A stretch of 64,000 nucleotides of DNA from Notoacmeibacter sp. MSK16QG-6 (GCF_024158145.1 NZ_JAMYXM010000001.1:558001-622000); one strand, 5' to 3'; counted from the stretch's first letter, positions 53,838 to 64,000 are shown. The notes: generated by a model from the sequence alone, not told the origin. Numbers and translations are program-made.

Positions 53838-54758
53838 TCAGCTCTCTTCCACCGGCAGCGACGATGTTGCCGGCGGGTTTTCGATGTCGAGTTGCGCAAG
53901 AAACGCCTCGGCCGCGCGTGAGCAACGTTTGCCTTTAGGCCAGGCGACGTACCAGTGGCGGATAAGCGGAAATCCGACGACATCCAACTCGGTCAGATAA
54001 CCGTGGCGCAATTCGAGCGACACGGTGCCCCGGCTCAGGACGGACAAGCCAAGCCCCGCCATCACGCCCTGCTTCACCGCTTCGTTTGCACCAAGCTCCA
54101 TACGCGTTTGCGGCACCGCTCCCGCTTGTTCAAAGCAGAGTTCCGCAGCGCGGCGTGTCCCTGATCCCTGTTCGCGTGTCAAAAAGGGAAAAGCACTCAA
54201 CTCAGCGATGGATATGTCAGACCGCCCGGCCAACGGATGATCCGGCGGGGCGACGACAACGAGCGGATTTTCCGCATAGCGTGCGACGGTCGCCGCCAAT
54301 TCTTTCGGCGGTGTGCCCAGAACGTAGAGATCGTCGGTATTGTTCGAAAAGCGCTCCAGCATTTCCTTACGGTTGCAGACAGACATCGACACTTCGATGC
54401 CGGGGTATTTGCCATGGAACGCGCCGATAATGGGCGGAATGTCGTATTTTGCGGTCGACACCACCGCCAGCCGCAACATGCCGCGCACGAGCCCGTCCAG
54501 TTCTGCAAGGCGCATATCGAGATTTTCGACTTCCGCCAGCATGTCGCGCGCCGTTTCCAGCACCGCGTTCCCAGCGTCGGTCAGAAACAGTCTTTTGCCA
54601 ACGCGCTCGATGAGAGCCTGGCCGGTTCGTTCTTCGAGCTGACGGACCTGAGTGAAGACCGCGGGCTGGGTCAGGTGCAGAATTTCGGCAGCCCGGGTGT
54701 AGGAAAGCTGCTGCGCGACTGCCCGAAAAATCTGCATCTGACGTAGCGAATATCTCAT
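53838..54758 (-). CDS. cbbR: LysR-family regulator, CbbR-type (copy 1)
   Basis: A 306-residue LysR protein. The helix-turn-helix is at residues 16-45 (SYTRAAEILHLTQPAVFTQVRQLE), given here as its core LHLTQPAVFTQVRQLE. The effector domain has VVSTAKYDIPPIIGAF, close to CbbR, and GANEAVKQGVMAGLGLSVLS. It is divergent from cbbL with 122 bases between the starts, the normal arrangement for CbbR, which activates cbb genes in response to RuBP, ATP or NADPH. Confidence 0.88.
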   Translation of the reverse strand: MRYSLRQMQIFRAVAQQLSYTRAAEILHLTQPAVFTQVRQLEERTGQALIERVGKRLFLTDAGNAVLETARDMLAEVENLDMRLAELDGLVRGMLRLAVVSTAKYDIPPIIGAFHGKYPGIEVSMSVCNRKEMLERFSNNTDDLYVLGTPPKELAATVARYAENPLVVVAPPDHPLAGRSDISIAELSAFPFLTREQGSGTRRAAELCFEQAGAVPQTRMELGANEAVKQGVMAGLGLSVLSRGTVSLELRHGYLTELDVVGFPLIRHWYVAWPKGKRCSRAAEAFLAQLDIENPPATSSLPVEES

Positions 54759-54772
54759 AAATATCGTTTTAC

Positions 54773-54787
54773 TTATTCTCAGAATAA
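54773..54787. promoter_or_regulatory. Candidate CbbR operator upstream of cbbL
   Basis: TTATTCTCAGAATAA is a perfect palindrome with 7-base arms, and its inner part fits the LysR T-N11-A pattern. It lies between the divergent cbbR (start 54758) and cbbL (start 54881). Nearby TATTCA repeats (54792-54809) may be weaker second sites. Confidence 0.55.
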
Positions 54788-54880
54788 AATCTATTCAATT
54801 TTCTTATTCACCACATTGCGGATAGATACCCGAACGGAAAGCCGCTGGCTCATCGGTGGCGAGTGGACGGGAGGAGCAAC

Positions 54881-56311
54881 ATGAACAAGCACGTCACCAA
54901 AACCTATAATGCGGGGGTGAAAGACTACCGCTCGACCTATTGGGAGCCGGAGTACTCCGTTCGCGAAACCGATATTCTCGCCTGCTTCAAGGTCATTCCG
55001 CAGGATGGCGTGCCTCGTGAGGAAGCCGCCGCCGCCGTGGCCGCCGAAAGCTCCACCGGCACCTGGACCACCGTCTGGACCGACCTTCTGACCGATCTCG
55101 ATCGCTACAAGGGACGTGCCTACCGGATCGAGGACGTGCCGGGCCACGACGACGCTTTCTATGCCTTCGTCGCCTACCCGATGGAGCTTTTCGAAGAAGG
55201 CTCGGTCGTCAACGTCTTCACCTCGATCGTCGGCAATGTGTTCGGCTTCAAGGCCGTCCGTTCGCTGCGTCTGGAAGATGTCCGCTTCCCGATCTGGTTC
55301 GTGACCACCTGCTTCGGCCCGCCCCACGGCATTCATGTCGAGCGCGACAAGATGGACAAATATGGTCGTCCGCTTCTGGGCTGCACCATCAAGCCGAAGC
55401 TCGGTCTTTCGGCGAAAAACTACGGTCGCGCGGTTTATGAAGTGCTGCGTGGCGGCCTCGACTTCTCCAAAGACGACGAGAACGTCAACTCGCAGCCCTT
55501 CATGCGCTGGCGCGATCGCTTCCTGTTCTGTCAGGAAGCCATCGACAAAGCCGAGGCCGAAACCGGCGAACGCAAGGGTCACTATATGAACGTGACCGCT
55601 CCGACCGTCGAAGAAATGTTCCAGCGCGCCGAATTCGCCAAGGAACTCGGCACACCGATCGTCATGTCGGATTATCTCACTCTTGGCTGGGCAGCTCACA
55701 ATTCGCTGTCGAAATGGTGCCGCGACAACGGTCTGCTGCTGCACGTTCACCGCGCCATGCACGCCGTTCTGGACCGCAACCCCAATCACGGCATCAATTT
55801 CCGGGTTCTGGCGAAACTGCTGCGCCTGCTGGGCGGCGACCATCTGCATTCGGGCACCGTTGTCGGCAAGCTCGAAGGCGACCGCGAAGCGACGCTGGGC
55901 TGGATCGACCTTCTGCGCGAACGTCACGTCAAGGAAGACCGCGACCGCGGCATCTTCTTCGATCAGGACTGGGGTTCGATGCCGGGCGTCTTTCCAGTGG
56001 CATCAGGCGGCATCCACGTCTGGCACATGCCGGCGCTCGTGGCGATCTTCGGCAACGACTCCGTCCTGCAGTTCGGTGGCGGCACGCTTGGCCATCCATG
56101 GGGCAACGCCGCCGGCGCAGCCGCCAACCGCGTGGCCCTCGAAGCCTGCGTTCAGGCACGCAATGAGGGCCGCGAGATCGAGAAGGAAGGCAAGGACATT
56201 CTGACCAAGGCCGCCAATCACAGCCCTGAGCTCAAGGTCGCGATGGAGACCTGGAAGGAAATCAAGTTCGAGTTCGACACCGTCGACAAGCTCGACATCC
56301 AGCATCGCTGA
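54881..56311 (+). CDS. cbbL: RuBisCO large subunit, Form IA
   Basis: A 476-residue protein starting at ATG 54881 with GGGAGG upstream. Active-site segments are intact: [21 protein letters not shown] (core [12 protein letters not shown]), [20 protein letters not shown] (carbamylated Lys), [27 protein letters not shown] (loop 6) and [13 protein letters not shown]. It closely follows proteobacterial Form IA large subunits, and the small subunit and cbbQO neighbours agree. It carboxylates RuBP. Confidence 0.97.
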   Translation: MNKHVTKTYNAGVKDYRSTYWEPEYSVRETDILACFKVIPQDGVPREEAAAAVAAESSTGTWTTVWTDLLTDLDRYKGRAYRIEDVPGHDDAFYAFVAYPMELFEEGSVVNVFTSIVGNVFGFKAVRSLRLEDVRFPIWFVTTCFGPPHGIHVERDKMDKYGRPLLGCTIKPKLGLSAKNYGRAVYEVLRGGLDFSKDDENVNSQPFMRWRDRFLFCQEAIDKAEAETGERKGHYMNVTAPTVEEMFQRAEFAKELGTPIVMSDYLTLGWAAHNSLSKWCRDNGLLLHVHRAMHAVLDRNPNHGINFRVLAKLLRLLGGDHLHSGTVVGKLEGDREATLGWIDLLRERHVKEDRDRGIFFDQDWGSMPGVFPVASGGIHVWHMPALVAIFGNDSVLQFGGGTLGHPWGNAAGAAANRVALEACVQARNEGREIEKEGKDILTKAANHSPELKVAMETWKEIKFEFDTVDKLDIQHR

Positions 56312-56337
56312 CCCCGCACAATCAAAGGACTGAAACA

Positions 56338-56694
56338 ATGAGCAATGTTCAAGATTATCCGTCGCGACTCTCGGACCCGGCAAGCCGCAAGATGGGCACC
56401 TTTGCCTACCTTCCGCAGATGTCCAAGGACGAAATCCGCAAGCAGGTCGAGTGGATCGTGCAAAACGGCTGGAACCCGGCGATCGAGCATACCGAGCCCG
56501 CCCACGCGACGTCCAACTACTGGTATATGTGGAAGCTGCCGATGTTCGGCGAAACCGACGTCGATGCGATCCTCTCCGAACTGGAGAGCTGCCACAAAGC
56601 CAATCCCGACAATCATGTCCGGCTGCTGGGCTACGACAATTTCACGCAAAGCCAGGGCGCCAACATGATCGTCTATCGCGGCACGCCAGTCTAA
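56338..56694 (+). CDS. cbbS: RuBisCO small subunit, Form IA
   Basis: A 118-residue protein starting at ATG 56338. It has [21 protein letters not shown] at the N-terminus and [29 protein letters not shown] in the middle (core EHTEPAH and [12 protein letters not shown]), ending [21 protein letters not shown], all typical of Form IA. It lies 26 bases after cbbL. It completes the L8S8 enzyme. Confidence 0.96.
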   Translation: MSNVQDYPSRLSDPASRKMGTFAYLPQMSKDEIRKQVEWIVQNGWNPAIEHTEPAHATSNYWYMWKLPMFGETDVDAILSELESCHKANPDNHVRLLGYDNFTQSQGANMIVYRGTPV

Positions 56695-56714
56695 CCGTTC
56701 CACCCTCCCCAACT

Positions 56715-56748
56715 GCGTCCGGGCCGACCTCTCCCGGGCGCTTTTTTT
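56715..56748 (+). terminator. Rho-independent terminator between cbbS and cbbQ
   Basis: GCGTCCGGG at 56715-56723 pairs with CCCGGGCGC at 56733-56741 (one G-U pair), followed by seven T residues at 56742-56748. It is a standard intrinsic terminator 20 bases after the cbbS stop. It should reduce read-through into cbbQ and so set the excess of RuBisCO over its activase. Confidence 0.8.
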
Positions 56749-56770
56749 ATCAGCCGCAAAGGATGTGAGC

Positions 56771-57574
56771 ATGGCCGAAGCGCTGGAAGATTTTCGCATC
56801 GTCGACGAGCCCTACTGGAAAGAGACCGGCGATGAGGTCGGCCTCTTCACTGCGGCATGGGACGCACGCATGCCCGTCATGCTGAAAGGCCCGACCGGCT
56901 GCGGCAAAACCCGCTTTGTCGAGCATATGGCGCACCGGCTGGGCCGACCGCTGGTCACCGTCGCGTGCAACGAGGACATGACTGCGTCCGACCTCGTAGG
57001 GCGGTTTCTGCTCGATAGCGACGGGACCAGGTGGCAGGACGGCCCCCTCACCTTTGCTGCGCGACACGGCGCGATCTGCTATCTCGACGAAATCGTGGAA
57101 GCACGTCAGGACACCACTGTCGTGATCCATCCGCTGACCGACGACCGCCGTGTTCTGCCCCTTGAAAAGAAGGGTGAACTGCTGCGCGCCCATGAGGATT
57201 TCCTGATCGTCGTTAGCTACAACCCCGGCTACCAATCCTTGATGAAAGACCTCAAACAGTCGACGAAACAGCGCTTCGGGGCGATGGACTTCACATGGCC
57301 CGAGGCGGAGACCGAAGCCGAGATCGTGGCGCATGAGGCCGGAGTCGATGAGGAGACCGCCAAGAAGCTGGTCGAAATCGGCACCCGGTCCCGCAACCTC
57401 AAGGGTCACGGACTGGACGAAGGCGTCTCCACCCGCATGCTCATTCATGCCGGACGCCTCATCGAACGCGGCGTCAAACCGAAAGACGCCTGCAAAATGG
57501 CGCTGATCCATCCGATTACCGACGATCCCGATATGAGGGACGCGCTTGATGCCGCTGTCGCAACCTGGTTCTGA
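56771..57574 (+). CDS. cbbQ: RuBisCO activase AAA+ subunit CbbQ
   Basis: A 267-residue MoxR-type AAA+ protein starting at ATG 56771 with AAAGGA seven bases upstream; a GTG two codons earlier is less well spaced. Walker A is [10 protein letters not shown] (about residue 40), Walker B is [10 protein letters not shown] (about 105), sensor 1 is [11 protein letters not shown] (about 150), and the arginine finger region is KQRFGAMDF. With CbbO it removes inhibitory sugar phosphates from RuBisCO. Confidence 0.95.
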   Translation: MAEALEDFRIVDEPYWKETGDEVGLFTAAWDARMPVMLKGPTGCGKTRFVEHMAHRLGRPLVTVACNEDMTASDLVGRFLLDSDGTRWQDGPLTFAARHGAICYLDEIVEARQDTTVVIHPLTDDRRVLPLEKKGELLRAHEDFLIVVSYNPGYQSLMKDLKQSTKQRFGAMDFTWPEAETEAEIVAHEAGVDEETAKKLVEIGTRSRNLKGHGLDEGVSTRMLIHAGRLIERGVKPKDACKMALIHPITDDPDMRDALDAAVATWF

Positions 57575-59855
57575 AGCGCTCCCAGCCGATCACGCCGAAC
57601 TGGCCGAGGCCCTTTCGTCTAAGGCCGCTTCGGTTCTGGACGCCGCGCTGCCGGATGCACGGCGCAAACTGTCGCCGAAAGCGCTCGACATCTGGCTGCA
57701 GGGCGTCGGAGCCTTGATACGCATGGGCCGTGGCGATGAACCGGTCATCGCCTGGATTGAGGCCGCGCCGCTTTTGGCGACGGAACTCGGCGAAGACGTT
57801 CTGGGCGAATTGCTCTCGGTCATTCTGGGCTTTGCCTCCCGGACATCTGGCGCGGTCATTACAAGGGTGCTGGCAACAGCGCCCACCGCGGCGCGCCGCT
57901 TGGGCGATGCAACACTCTTCCGCGCATATCTGCGTTTTCTGGAGCATCTCCTTGGACGGGCGCCACGCGCGCTGCGTCCGCTTCTGGATCATCTCACAGC
58001 CCTCTTCGACGTCCTGACCCTCGGCGGATTGCGACGCTGGGCGGATTGGGGAATCGACGCGCACCGCACCGACTACCCCGAACTGCAAGCCTATTTTGCG
58101 CTCGAAACCGAAGAGTCCCGCGCGGTCGTTCAGCGTGAGCGAAAAGGAACCCTGCTGGTAGACGTTCAGCGCCGGCTAATGATGTATCTGCGCGCGCTTT
58201 GGGGACGCGATTTCATGCTGGTGCCAACGGCAGGCGATTTCGAAACCCGCACCGGCCTGCGGCCCTATTTCGAAGCACACAGCATGCATCTGCCCGATGC
58301 TCTGGACGACTGGAATAACATCCCCGCACCCGACCTCTATCGCGCCCAGTGCGCACACCTTGCTGCCCACCTGGCATGCCTGCGTTCGCCGATCCGCGGC
58401 GAAGGTCTGAACGCGCTGCAAACCGCCTGTATCGGGCTGATCGACGACGCCCGCGCGGAGGCGCTGGCCATAAAGCGCCTGCCGCGTCTCTACGATCTTT
58501 GGGTGCAGTTTCACAGCCACACCGCGTCAGGGATGAGCGGCGATTTCGACCGCATCGCCCGCGCGCTCATTTCGCCCGGCCAAACGGCGGAAAGCGAGAT
58601 CGCGGCGTGGACGCAAGCACGGTTCGGAGAAATCGATCTCGATCTTCCGGATGCTTCGCGTGATCTGGGGCTGGAACTGGCCGCACGCTTTCAGGGCACA
58701 CCCTATTCCGCGCATTCGGACCTGCCGTCCTGTCCCTATCGCTGCGACAACCGCCTGCTGTGGGAGTTCGAGGAGCTGGAATTCGATACGGCGCCCGCGC
58801 AAGCCCCACAGGTTCGCAAATACGTTTCCGTCACCGAAATGGTCAACGAGGTCGAGGTCGAAACCGCAGGCGACGATGCCCAGGAAATCTGGGTGCAATC
58901 GCACGAGTTCTTCGACGATGACGGCACCAGCTTCAATGACCGAGAAGGCAAGGAACCTGTCGCCCCGCCGGTCCTTTATGACGAATTCGACCATACCATT
59001 CAGATGATGCGCCCGTCCTGGGCGACTGTTCTCGAAAGACGACCCAAACTCGGCGATCCGGCTACAGCCGATGCGATCCTGCATGAGCATCGCCCCGTCA
59101 TGGAGCGGCTGCGCCACCGGCTGGACGCGATGCGGCCACAAGGCACCCAACGTATCCGCAAGCTCGAAGAAGGCGACGATCTGGATTTGAATGCCGCGGT
59201 CACCGCTGCGATAGATATTCGCACGCGCCAACAGCCCGATATGCGGGTGATGATGCGCCAGATTCGGAAGACACGCGATACTGCGGTGATGGTTCTGCTC
59301 GACCTGTCGGAATCCACGAACGATCCCGCGGATGGAGAGAGCACCGTTCTGGACCTCACGCAATCCGCCTGCATCCTGTTGGCGGAAGCGATCAATCGGG
59401 TTGGCGACGCCTTCGCCATTCACGGTTTCTGTTCGGACGGCCGCTCGCAGGTTTTCTACGAGCGGTTCAAGGATTTCGATCAACCATGGGGCGATCTGGC
59501 TGCGGCCCGGCTCATGGGCGCGCAGGGCCGGCTATCGACACGCATGGGCGCCGCAATGCGTCACGCTACGCACCATCTGAGCCAGGTGAAAGCCACCCGA
59601 AAGCTTATGCTGGTGCTGACCGACGGAGCGCCCGCCGACATCGACGTGCGCGATCCGCAATATCTGCGCGCGGACGCCCGACAGGCCGTTCAGGAAGCGT
59701 CCAGAGCCGGTATCACGCCATTCTGTCTGACGCTCGATCCTGGGGCGGATGCCTACGTGCAGCGCATTTTCGGGGCGCACAACGCCATTATCGTCGAACG
59801 TGTCGAGCGCCTTCCCGAGCGATTGCCCCAGCTCTACGCCGCACTTACACGTTGA
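57549..59855 (+). CDS. cbbO: RuBisCO activase adaptor CbbO
   Basis: A 768-residue protein starting at ATG 57549 with GAGGGA upstream and overlapping cbbQ by 26 bases. The C-terminal von Willebrand A domain (about residues 580-768) contains the MIDAS motif DLSEST with [12 protein letters not shown], and a later [16 protein letters not shown]. The N-terminal part is helical and of unknown fold. CbbO uses the VWA domain to bind RuBisCO and brings the CbbQ hexamer. It ends 11 bases into the convergent LysR gene. Confidence 0.95.
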   Translation: MPLSQPGSEALPADHAELAEALSSKAASVLDAALPDARRKLSPKALDIWLQGVGALIRMGRGDEPVIAWIEAAPLLATELGEDVLGELLSVILGFASRTSGAVITRVLATAPTAARRLGDATLFRAYLRFLEHLLGRAPRALRPLLDHLTALFDVLTLGGLRRWADWGIDAHRTDYPELQAYFALETEESRAVVQRERKGTLLVDVQRRLMMYLRALWGRDFMLVPTAGDFETRTGLRPYFEAHSMHLPDALDDWNNIPAPDLYRAQCAHLAAHLACLRSPIRGEGLNALQTACIGLIDDARAEALAIKRLPRLYDLWVQFHSHTASGMSGDFDRIARALISPGQTAESEIAAWTQARFGEIDLDLPDASRDLGLELAARFQGTPYSAHSDLPSCPYRCDNRLLWEFEELEFDTAPAQAPQVRKYVSVTEMVNEVEVETAGDDAQEIWVQSHEFFDDDGTSFNDREGKEPVAPPVLYDEFDHTIQMMRPSWATVLERRPKLGDPATADAILHEHRPVMERLRHRLDAMRPQGTQRIRKLEEGDDLDLNAAVTAAIDIRTRQQPDMRVMMRQIRKTRDTAVMVLLDLSESTNDPADGESTVLDLTQSACILLAEAINRVGDAFAIHGFCSDGRSQVFYERFKDFDQPWGDLAAARLMGAQGRLSTRMGAAMRHATHHLSQVKATRKLMLVLTDGAPADIDVRDPQYLRADARQAVQEASRAGITPFCLTLDPGADAYVQRIFGAHNAIIVERVERLPERLPQLYAALTR

Positions 59856-60780
59856 ATTTCGGCAGATAGCGACCGGCCAGAGCCTCGATCTCCTTGGCAA
59901 TACGCAGGGCCGCCTCCGACGGTGCATTGGCCGGATCCTCCGGCACGATCAGATACCAATGACGCATGACCGGCAGGTCGCGACCACGAACAAGCGCCAG
60001 ACGGCCCGAGGTGACTTCATCATGGACCGTATGGAGCGACAGGAAGCCGATACCCAGGCCTGCAAGAACGGCCTGCTTGATCGTCTCGTTGGACTGCATC
60101 TCGACCATTGGCGGCACGGCTCCGATGGACAGATTGCTGACATAGCGCTCCATCAGAGCGCGTGTTCCGGAGCCCTCTTCGCGACACAGAAAGGTCTCTT
60201 CCAGCAAGTCGGCGGGATCGTAATTGTCCTTGTTGGCCAATGGGTGATCGGCAGGCACCACGATGCCATGAGGATGCGGCCCCAGCGGAATGGCTTTGCC
60301 CAGCGTCTTGCGTGAGGGACGGCCCATTATCGTGATGTCGTATTCGCCGCGCTCCATCGCCCTGATGGTCTCGCTGCGGTTGGCGATTTTCAGCGAAACC
60401 TCGATATCGGGAGCCCGGTCGCGCAAAAGGCGAACCAGACCGGGCGCGAAATATTTGGCGGTGGACACCGTTCCGAGTGTGACGTGACCCGTCTTGCCCT
60501 CTGTCAACGCCGTCACCTGGGTCTTCGCCTGCGCCAGATTGACTTCGATCCGCCGTGCGGCGTGGAGAAAGGCTTCCCCTGCCGGCGTAGCGACGAAGGC
60601 GCCGCCATCTCCGGCTCTGTTCAGCAGCTTCTGGCCGACGCACGCTTCGAGATTTCTGATCTGGCTGTGAATCGTCGGTGTCGTCTGATGCAGCGCCTTC
60701 GCCGCTGCGGTCAGCGAACCATGTTCCACCACCGCCAGCAGCGCACGCAACTGTTTGAAGGTGATGGCGTCGATCCGCAT
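59845..60780 (-). CDS. cbbR: LysR-family regulator, CbbR-type (copy 2)
   Basis: A 311-residue LysR protein with an N-terminal helix-turn-helix (SLTAAAKALHQTTPTIHSQI, about residues 22-41). The effector domain has TVSTAKYFAPGLVRLLRDRAPDIEV (core TVSTAKYFAPG) and SNETIKQAVLAGLGIGFLS, both CbbR-like. It is divergent from cbbF and convergent with cbbO. It differs clearly from copy 1 (53838-54758), so the two may respond to different signals, one on each cbb promoter. Confidence 0.85.
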   Translation of the reverse strand: MRIDAITFKQLRALLAVVEHGSLTAAAKALHQTTPTIHSQIRNLEACVGQKLLNRAGDGGAFVATPAGEAFLHAARRIEVNLAQAKTQVTALTEGKTGHVTLGTVSTAKYFAPGLVRLLRDRAPDIEVSLKIANRSETIRAMERGEYDITIMGRPSRKTLGKAIPLGPHPHGIVVPADHPLANKDNYDPADLLEETFLCREEGSGTRALMERYVSNLSIGAVPPMVEMQSNETIKQAVLAGLGIGFLSLHTVHDEVTSGRLALVRGRDLPVMRHWYLIVPEDPANAPSEAALRIAKEIEALAGRYLPKFNV

Positions 60781-60805
60781 TTTCGATTTTTCCTAATTTT
60801 CCTTC

Positions 60806-60816
60806 TTAATAATTAA
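60806..60816. promoter_or_regulatory. Candidate CbbR operator upstream of cbbF
   Basis: TTAATAATTAA is a perfect 11-base palindrome and overlaps a TTA-N7-TAA pattern ending in GCATAA. It lies in the 88-base gap between the LysR start (60780) and cbbF (60869). It differs from the palindrome upstream of cbbL, in line with two distinct regulators. Confidence 0.4.
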
Positions 60817-60868
60817 ATTGCATAAAACCATGTTCGCAGACAAGTTCCGGATCGAGGGAGGAGGGCAC

Positions 60869-61873
60869 ATGACACACGTGCTTAACAACGTGCCGGAAGG
60901 CGCTGACGACAGGCTTGTCTCTGTGATTTCGCAGATCGCGACAGTGGCGGCAGACATCGCCCGCCGCATCGCACGCGGCGGCATTGACGAAGATCTCGCA
61001 GGAGCGACCGGCACCAATTTCGGTGGCGATGCACAGAAAGCTCTCGACGTCATTGCCGACGAGGCCTTCATGGCGGCGCTGTCCAATGGACATGTCCGTC
61101 ACTATGCTTCGGAAGAGCAGGACGAGGTCGTCACGTTTAACCCCGACGCGCCTTTCGCCGTCGCGATCGATCCGCTCGATGGCTCCTCCAATATCGACAC
61201 GAATGTTTCGATCGGCACAATTTTCGGGATTTACCCGGCGGCCGATCATCCGGACGCCAGTTTCCTGCGTCCGGGGCGTGAAATGGTCGCCTCCGGCTAC
61301 GTGATCTTCGGGCCGCAATGCGTCTTGATGGTCACCCTTGGAAGTGGCGTTCTGAAATATGTGCTCGATCCGCAGACGGGAGGCTATTCACGCATCGACA
61401 GCCCCGTCGAAATTCCGCGGGACTCGACCGAATACGCCATCAACGCGTCGAATTACCGTCACTGGAGCGCGCCGATCCGCGCCTATGTCGACGACCGCGT
61501 CGCGGGCAGCGCCGGTCCTGCCGGGCAAGACTTCAACATGCGCTGGATCGCTTCGCTCGTGGCGGAAACGCATCGCATCCTGACGCGTGGCGGCATCTTT
61601 CTCTACCCCAGCGATGCACGGCCCGGTTATGAGCGCGGGCGGCTCCGTTATGTCTATGAATGTGCGCCGATCGCGATGCTGATCGAGCAGGCCAAAGGCA
61701 CTGCGACCAACGGAATCGAGACCATTCTCGACCAGGTTCCCGACACCCTGCACGCGCGCTCTCCGCTGGTTTTTGGATCGGCAAACAAGGTCGCCCGCGT
61801 CACCACCTATCACGAGCTGCCGGGGGAGGAGACCTCCGCCCTGTTCGGCACCCGCGGACTATTCAGGAGTTAG
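60869..61873 (+). CDS. cbbF: Fructose-1,6-bisphosphatase class I
   Basis: A 334-residue enzyme starting at ATG 60869 with GGAGGAGG upstream; an in-frame ATG at 60818 is not supported. Metal and phosphate residues are in [28 protein letters not shown] and the C-terminal [13 protein letters not shown] (Glu). The reaction is dephosphorylation of FBP (and probably SBP) in the Calvin cycle. It is first in the cbbFPT string. Confidence 0.95.
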   Translation: MTHVLNNVPEGADDRLVSVISQIATVAADIARRIARGGIDEDLAGATGTNFGGDAQKALDVIADEAFMAALSNGHVRHYASEEQDEVVTFNPDAPFAVAIDPLDGSSNIDTNVSIGTIFGIYPAADHPDASFLRPGREMVASGYVIFGPQCVLMVTLGSGVLKYVLDPQTGGYSRIDSPVEIPRDSTEYAINASNYRHWSAPIRAYVDDRVAGSAGPAGQDFNMRWIASLVAETHRILTRGGIFLYPSDARPGYERGRLRYVYECAPIAMLIEQAKGTATNGIETILDQVPDTLHARSPLVFGSANKVARVTTYHELPGEETSALFGTRGLFRS

Positions 61874-61877
61874 GGCT

Positions 61878-62756
61878 TTGAGCGCGAGACATCCCATCAT
61901 CAGCGTCACTGGTTCGTCCGGCGCCGGCACGTCCACCGTCAAAAAGACATTCGAGCAGATTTTCCGTCGTGAGGGCATCGACGCCGTTTCGATCGAAGGC
62001 GATGCGTTTCACCGTTACAATCGCGCGGAAATGCGTGCCGAACTGGAACGTCGCTACGCGGAAAACGATTACACCTTCTCGCACTTTTCTTACGAGGCCA
62101 ACGAACTTAAGGAGTTGGAGCGGGTCTTTCGTGAATACGGAGAATCCGGCACGGGCCTGACGCGCACCTATGTGCACGACGCCGAAGAGTCTGAGGCGAC
62201 TGGCGTGCCGCCAGGCGAATTCACAGCATGGACCCCCTTCCCGGAAGGTTCCGACCTTCTCTTCTACGAAGGGCTTCACGGTTCGGTCGTCAATGACGAC
62301 GTCGATCTGCCAGCGCTCGCCGACCTCAAGATCGGTGTCGTGCCGGTCATCAATCTGGAGTGGATCCAGAAGATCCATCGCGACCGGGAGTCGCGGGGCT
62401 ACACGACCGAGGCCGTGACCGATGTCATCCTGCGGCGCATGCACGCCTATGTGCACTGCATCTGCCCGCAATTTACGGAAACCGACATCAACTTTCAGCG
62501 CGTGCCGATGGTGGACACGTCCAACCCGTTCGTCGCCCGGTGGATTCCGACACCAGATGAGAGCCTGATCGTTATCCGGTTCAAAAATCCGCGCGGGATC
62601 GACTTCCCCTATCTGACCTCAATGGTCGCCGGTTCCTGGATGAGCCGCGCCAATTCCATTGTCGTGCCGGGCAACAAGCTCGATCTGGCGATGCAGCTCA
62701 TCCTCACGCCACTCATCGAACGCCTTGTCACGATCGGCCGCAAACAGCGCGCGTAA
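61878..62756 (+). CDS. cbbP: Phosphoribulokinase
   Basis: A 292-residue kinase. The start is inferred to be the TTG at 61878 (first residues [10 protein letters not shown]), the position matching other PRKs. It is four bases after the cbbF stop with GGAG upstream, and no ATG fits. The P-loop is [15 protein letters not shown] (residues 9-23). [19 protein letters not shown] and [13 protein letters not shown] are conserved PRK stretches. It makes RuBP from Ru5P and ATP. Confidence 0.93.
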   Translation: MSARHPIISVTGSSGAGTSTVKKTFEQIFRREGIDAVSIEGDAFHRYNRAEMRAELERRYAENDYTFSHFSYEANELKELERVFREYGESGTGLTRTYVHDAEESEATGVPPGEFTAWTPFPEGSDLLFYEGLHGSVVNDDVDLPALADLKIGVVPVINLEWIQKIHRDRESRGYTTEAVTDVILRRMHAYVHCICPQFTETDINFQRVPMVDTSNPFVARWIPTPDESLIVIRFKNPRGIDFPYLTSMVAGSWMSRANSIVVPGNKLDLAMQLILTPLIERLVTIGRKQRA

Positions 62757-62772
62757 AGGAAGGATTCCTCTG

Positions 62773-64000
62773 ATGAATGCTCCCATGAAATCCGCAGACG
62801 AACGCAGCATGGCGAACGCCATTCGCGCATTGGCGATGGATGCGGTACAGGCTGCCAATTCCGGTCATCCCGGCATGCCGATGGGCATGGCCGACGTCGC
62901 GACGGTCCTGTTCAACCGCTTCATCAAAATCGATCCAGCCGCGCCGGGCTGGGCCAACCGGGATCGCTTCGTGCTGTCGGCCGGACATGGGTCGATGCTG
63001 CTCTACGCAATCAATCACCTGCTCGGCTATGACGATATGGATATCGATCAGCTGCGCAGTTTCCGGCAATTTCACAGCCGTACGGCGGGCCACCCTGAAT
63101 ATGGTCACGCGAAGGGCGTCGAGGTTACGACCGGACCTCTCGGTCAGGGGCTCGCGACCGCTGTCGGCATGGCGTTGTCGGAGAGGCTGGGAAATGCCAG
63201 GTTCGGCGATCTCATCGACTATTTCACATACACGATCGCTGGCGATGGCTGCCTCATGGAAGGCATCAGCCATGAAGCCATCGATCTGGCCGGCCATCTC
63301 AAACTCGGTCATCTGATCGTCTGCTGGGACGACAACCGCATCACCATCGATGGCGACACGGATCTGTCGACTTCGATGGATCAGAAACAGCGTTTCGCCG
63401 CTGCGGGCTGGCACGTTCTGTCGGTCGATGGTCACGACCGGGGACAGATCGCCGCGGCCATCGAGGAAGCGCGCAACGATCCGCGGCCTTCGCTTATCGC
63501 CTGCCGCACGATCATCGGGTTCGGCGCGCCGGGTAAACAGGGCAGCCACGACGTTCACGGCGCACCCTTGGGCGACGACGAGATCGCCGCCACCCGCAAA
63601 CATATCGAGTGGAGTCACGAGCCCTTCGACATTCCCGACGCGGTTTACGCCGACTGGCGGGAGATTGCTCTCCGAGGAGCGGACGCCCATGGGCAATGGC
63701 GCGAGCGCTGCGCTGCGTCCGATCAGAATGGCTCGCTTCAGGCCCATCTGGAGCGTGACACAGCGCCTCTCGCCGAAGCCATGGCTGCCTACAAGGCAAA
63801 ATTGGCTGAAGACATGCCGAAGGTCGCCACGCGGAAGGCCAGTCAAATGGCGCTTGAAGTGGTCAACGTCGCGCTGGATTTCACCATTGGCGGCTCTGCC
63901 GACCTGACCGGTTCGAATCTCACCCATACCAAAGGCCTTCAGCCTGTCAGTGCGGGCGATTTCTCCGGCCGCTACATCCATTACGGTATCCGCGAGTTCG
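62773..64000 (+). CDS. cbbT: Transketolase, cut by the window end
   Basis: At least 409 residues are visible from ATG 62773, with AAGGAAGGA upstream; the frame stays open to base 64000 and continues beyond. TPP-binding features are present: [10 protein letters not shown] (about residue 30), the GDG motif in [11 protein letters not shown] followed by an Asn (WDDNRIT), and HDVHGAPLG. The transketolase family is about 660-680 residues, so roughly 60% is here. It is cotranscribed with cbbF and cbbP. Confidence 0.93.
   Translation, partial: MNAPMKSADERSMANAIRALAMDAVQAANSGHPGMPMGMADVATVLFNRFIKIDPAAPGWANRDRFVLSAGHGSMLLYAINHLLGYDDMDIDQLRSFRQFHSRTAGHPEYGHAKGVEVTTGPLGQGLATAVGMALSERLGNARFGDLIDYFTYTIAGDGCLMEGISHEAIDLAGHLKLGHLIVCWDDNRITIDGDTDLSTSMDQKQRFAAAGWHVLSVDGHDRGQIAAAIEEARNDPRPSLIACRTIIGFGAPGKQGSHDVHGAPLGDDEIAATRKHIEWSHEPFDIPDAVYADWREIALRGADAHGQWRERCAASDQNGSLQAHLERDTAPLAEAMAAYKAKLAEDMPKVATRKASQMALEVVNVALDFTIGGSADLTGSNLTHTKGLQPVSAGDFSGRYIHYGIREF

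Noticed and set aside
54791-55927. A 378-codon minus-strand frame opposite cbbL
   Set aside because: The plus strand encodes RuBisCO with all catalytic residues. The antisense frame matches nothing.
54881-56694. Carboxysomal Form IA RuBisCO
   Set aside because: No shell or CsoS2 genes follow; cbbQO, LysR and cbbFPT do.
56771-59855. MoxR-VWA pair as a stress or defence system (RavA-ViaA-like)
   Set aside because: It directly follows Form IA cbbLS, and the domain layout is that of CbbQ-CbbO.
62728-63981. A 417-codon minus-strand frame at the right end
   Set aside because: It is antisense to the transketolase gene, whose TPP motifs are intact, and has no recognisable domain.
1-64000. CRISPR arrays, tRNA or rRNA genes, transposases or attachment sites
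   Set aside because: No regularly spaced repeats, tRNA-like cloverleafs, rRNA stretches or transposase motifs were recognised by eye. A tRNAscan or IS search was not possible.

Overview
The window is about 59-60% GC, densely packed and carries two unrelated specialist gene islands. The hydrogenase gene order (hupTUV-hypF-hupSL-...-hupDFGH(IJ)K-hypAB-hupR-hypCDE) follows the order known from Rhodobacter capsulatus. RuBisCO is Form IA with cbbQO and two CbbR-type regulators. Three solute-binding or TRAP/ABC systems and IclR/AraC regulators complete the picture. Together these point to an alphaproteobacterium, probably Hyphomicrobiales or Rhodobacterales, able to grow on H2 and CO2 as well as on organic acids. 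No tRNA, rRNA, CRISPR array or insertion sequence was recognised.

Region 1 (about 0.1-20.5 kb) looks like a catabolic island for a cyclic, non-aromatic or partly reduced substrate. It has three flavoproteins of the 3-ketosteroid-dehydrogenase/fumarate-reductase type, all with the catalytic Tyr-Pro-x-x-Gly motif. It also has two NIPSNAP-like proteins, three SDRs, a Gfo/Idh oxidoreductase, an NAD-dependent epimerase, a shikimate-dehydrogenase-like protein, a TIM-barrel isomerase/dehydratase, a complete branched-chain-amino-acid-type ABC importer, two IclR regulators and one AraC regulator. The genes form divergent operons around control regions at 5.3 kb and 16.3 kb, and both regions carry repeated operator-like sequences.

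Region 2 (20.6-34.1 kb) is the matching lower pathway. It has a TRAP transporter, two thiolases, a thioesterase, an SDR, an enoyl-CoA hydratase, an acyl-CoA dehydrogenase, a GST, a PcaIJ-type CoA transferase, a hydrolase-fold protein lacking its nucleophile, a SnoaL-like protein and an MBL hydrolase. A nearly identical 24-bp element lies in front of both the TRAP operon and the pcaIJ operon, and a partial copy lies in front of the thiolase. This suggests one regulon. There is no CoA ligase and no oxygenase, so the substrate is probably ring-opened hydrolytically or thiolytically and activated by CoA transfer. The substrate itself cannot be named from sequence.

Region 3 (34.15-53.7 kb) is a complete uptake [NiFe]-hydrogenase system, all on the minus strand: H2 sensor (HupUV), kinase (HupT), response regulator (HupR), structural subunits (HupSL), cytochrome b (HupC), HupE, and the Hup/Hyp maturation set. 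HupS has all six cysteines of the oxygen-tolerant proximal [4Fe-3S] cluster. HupR has lost the sigma-54-contact GAFTGA loop and the Walker B glutamate.

Region 4 (53.8-64 kb) is a Calvin-cycle operon set: cbbR, then divergent cbbLS-cbbQ-cbbO, a second convergent cbbR-like gene, and cbbF-cbbP-cbbT (cut by the window end). H2 oxidised by HupSLC would supply electrons and energy for CO2 fixation by this adjoining set.
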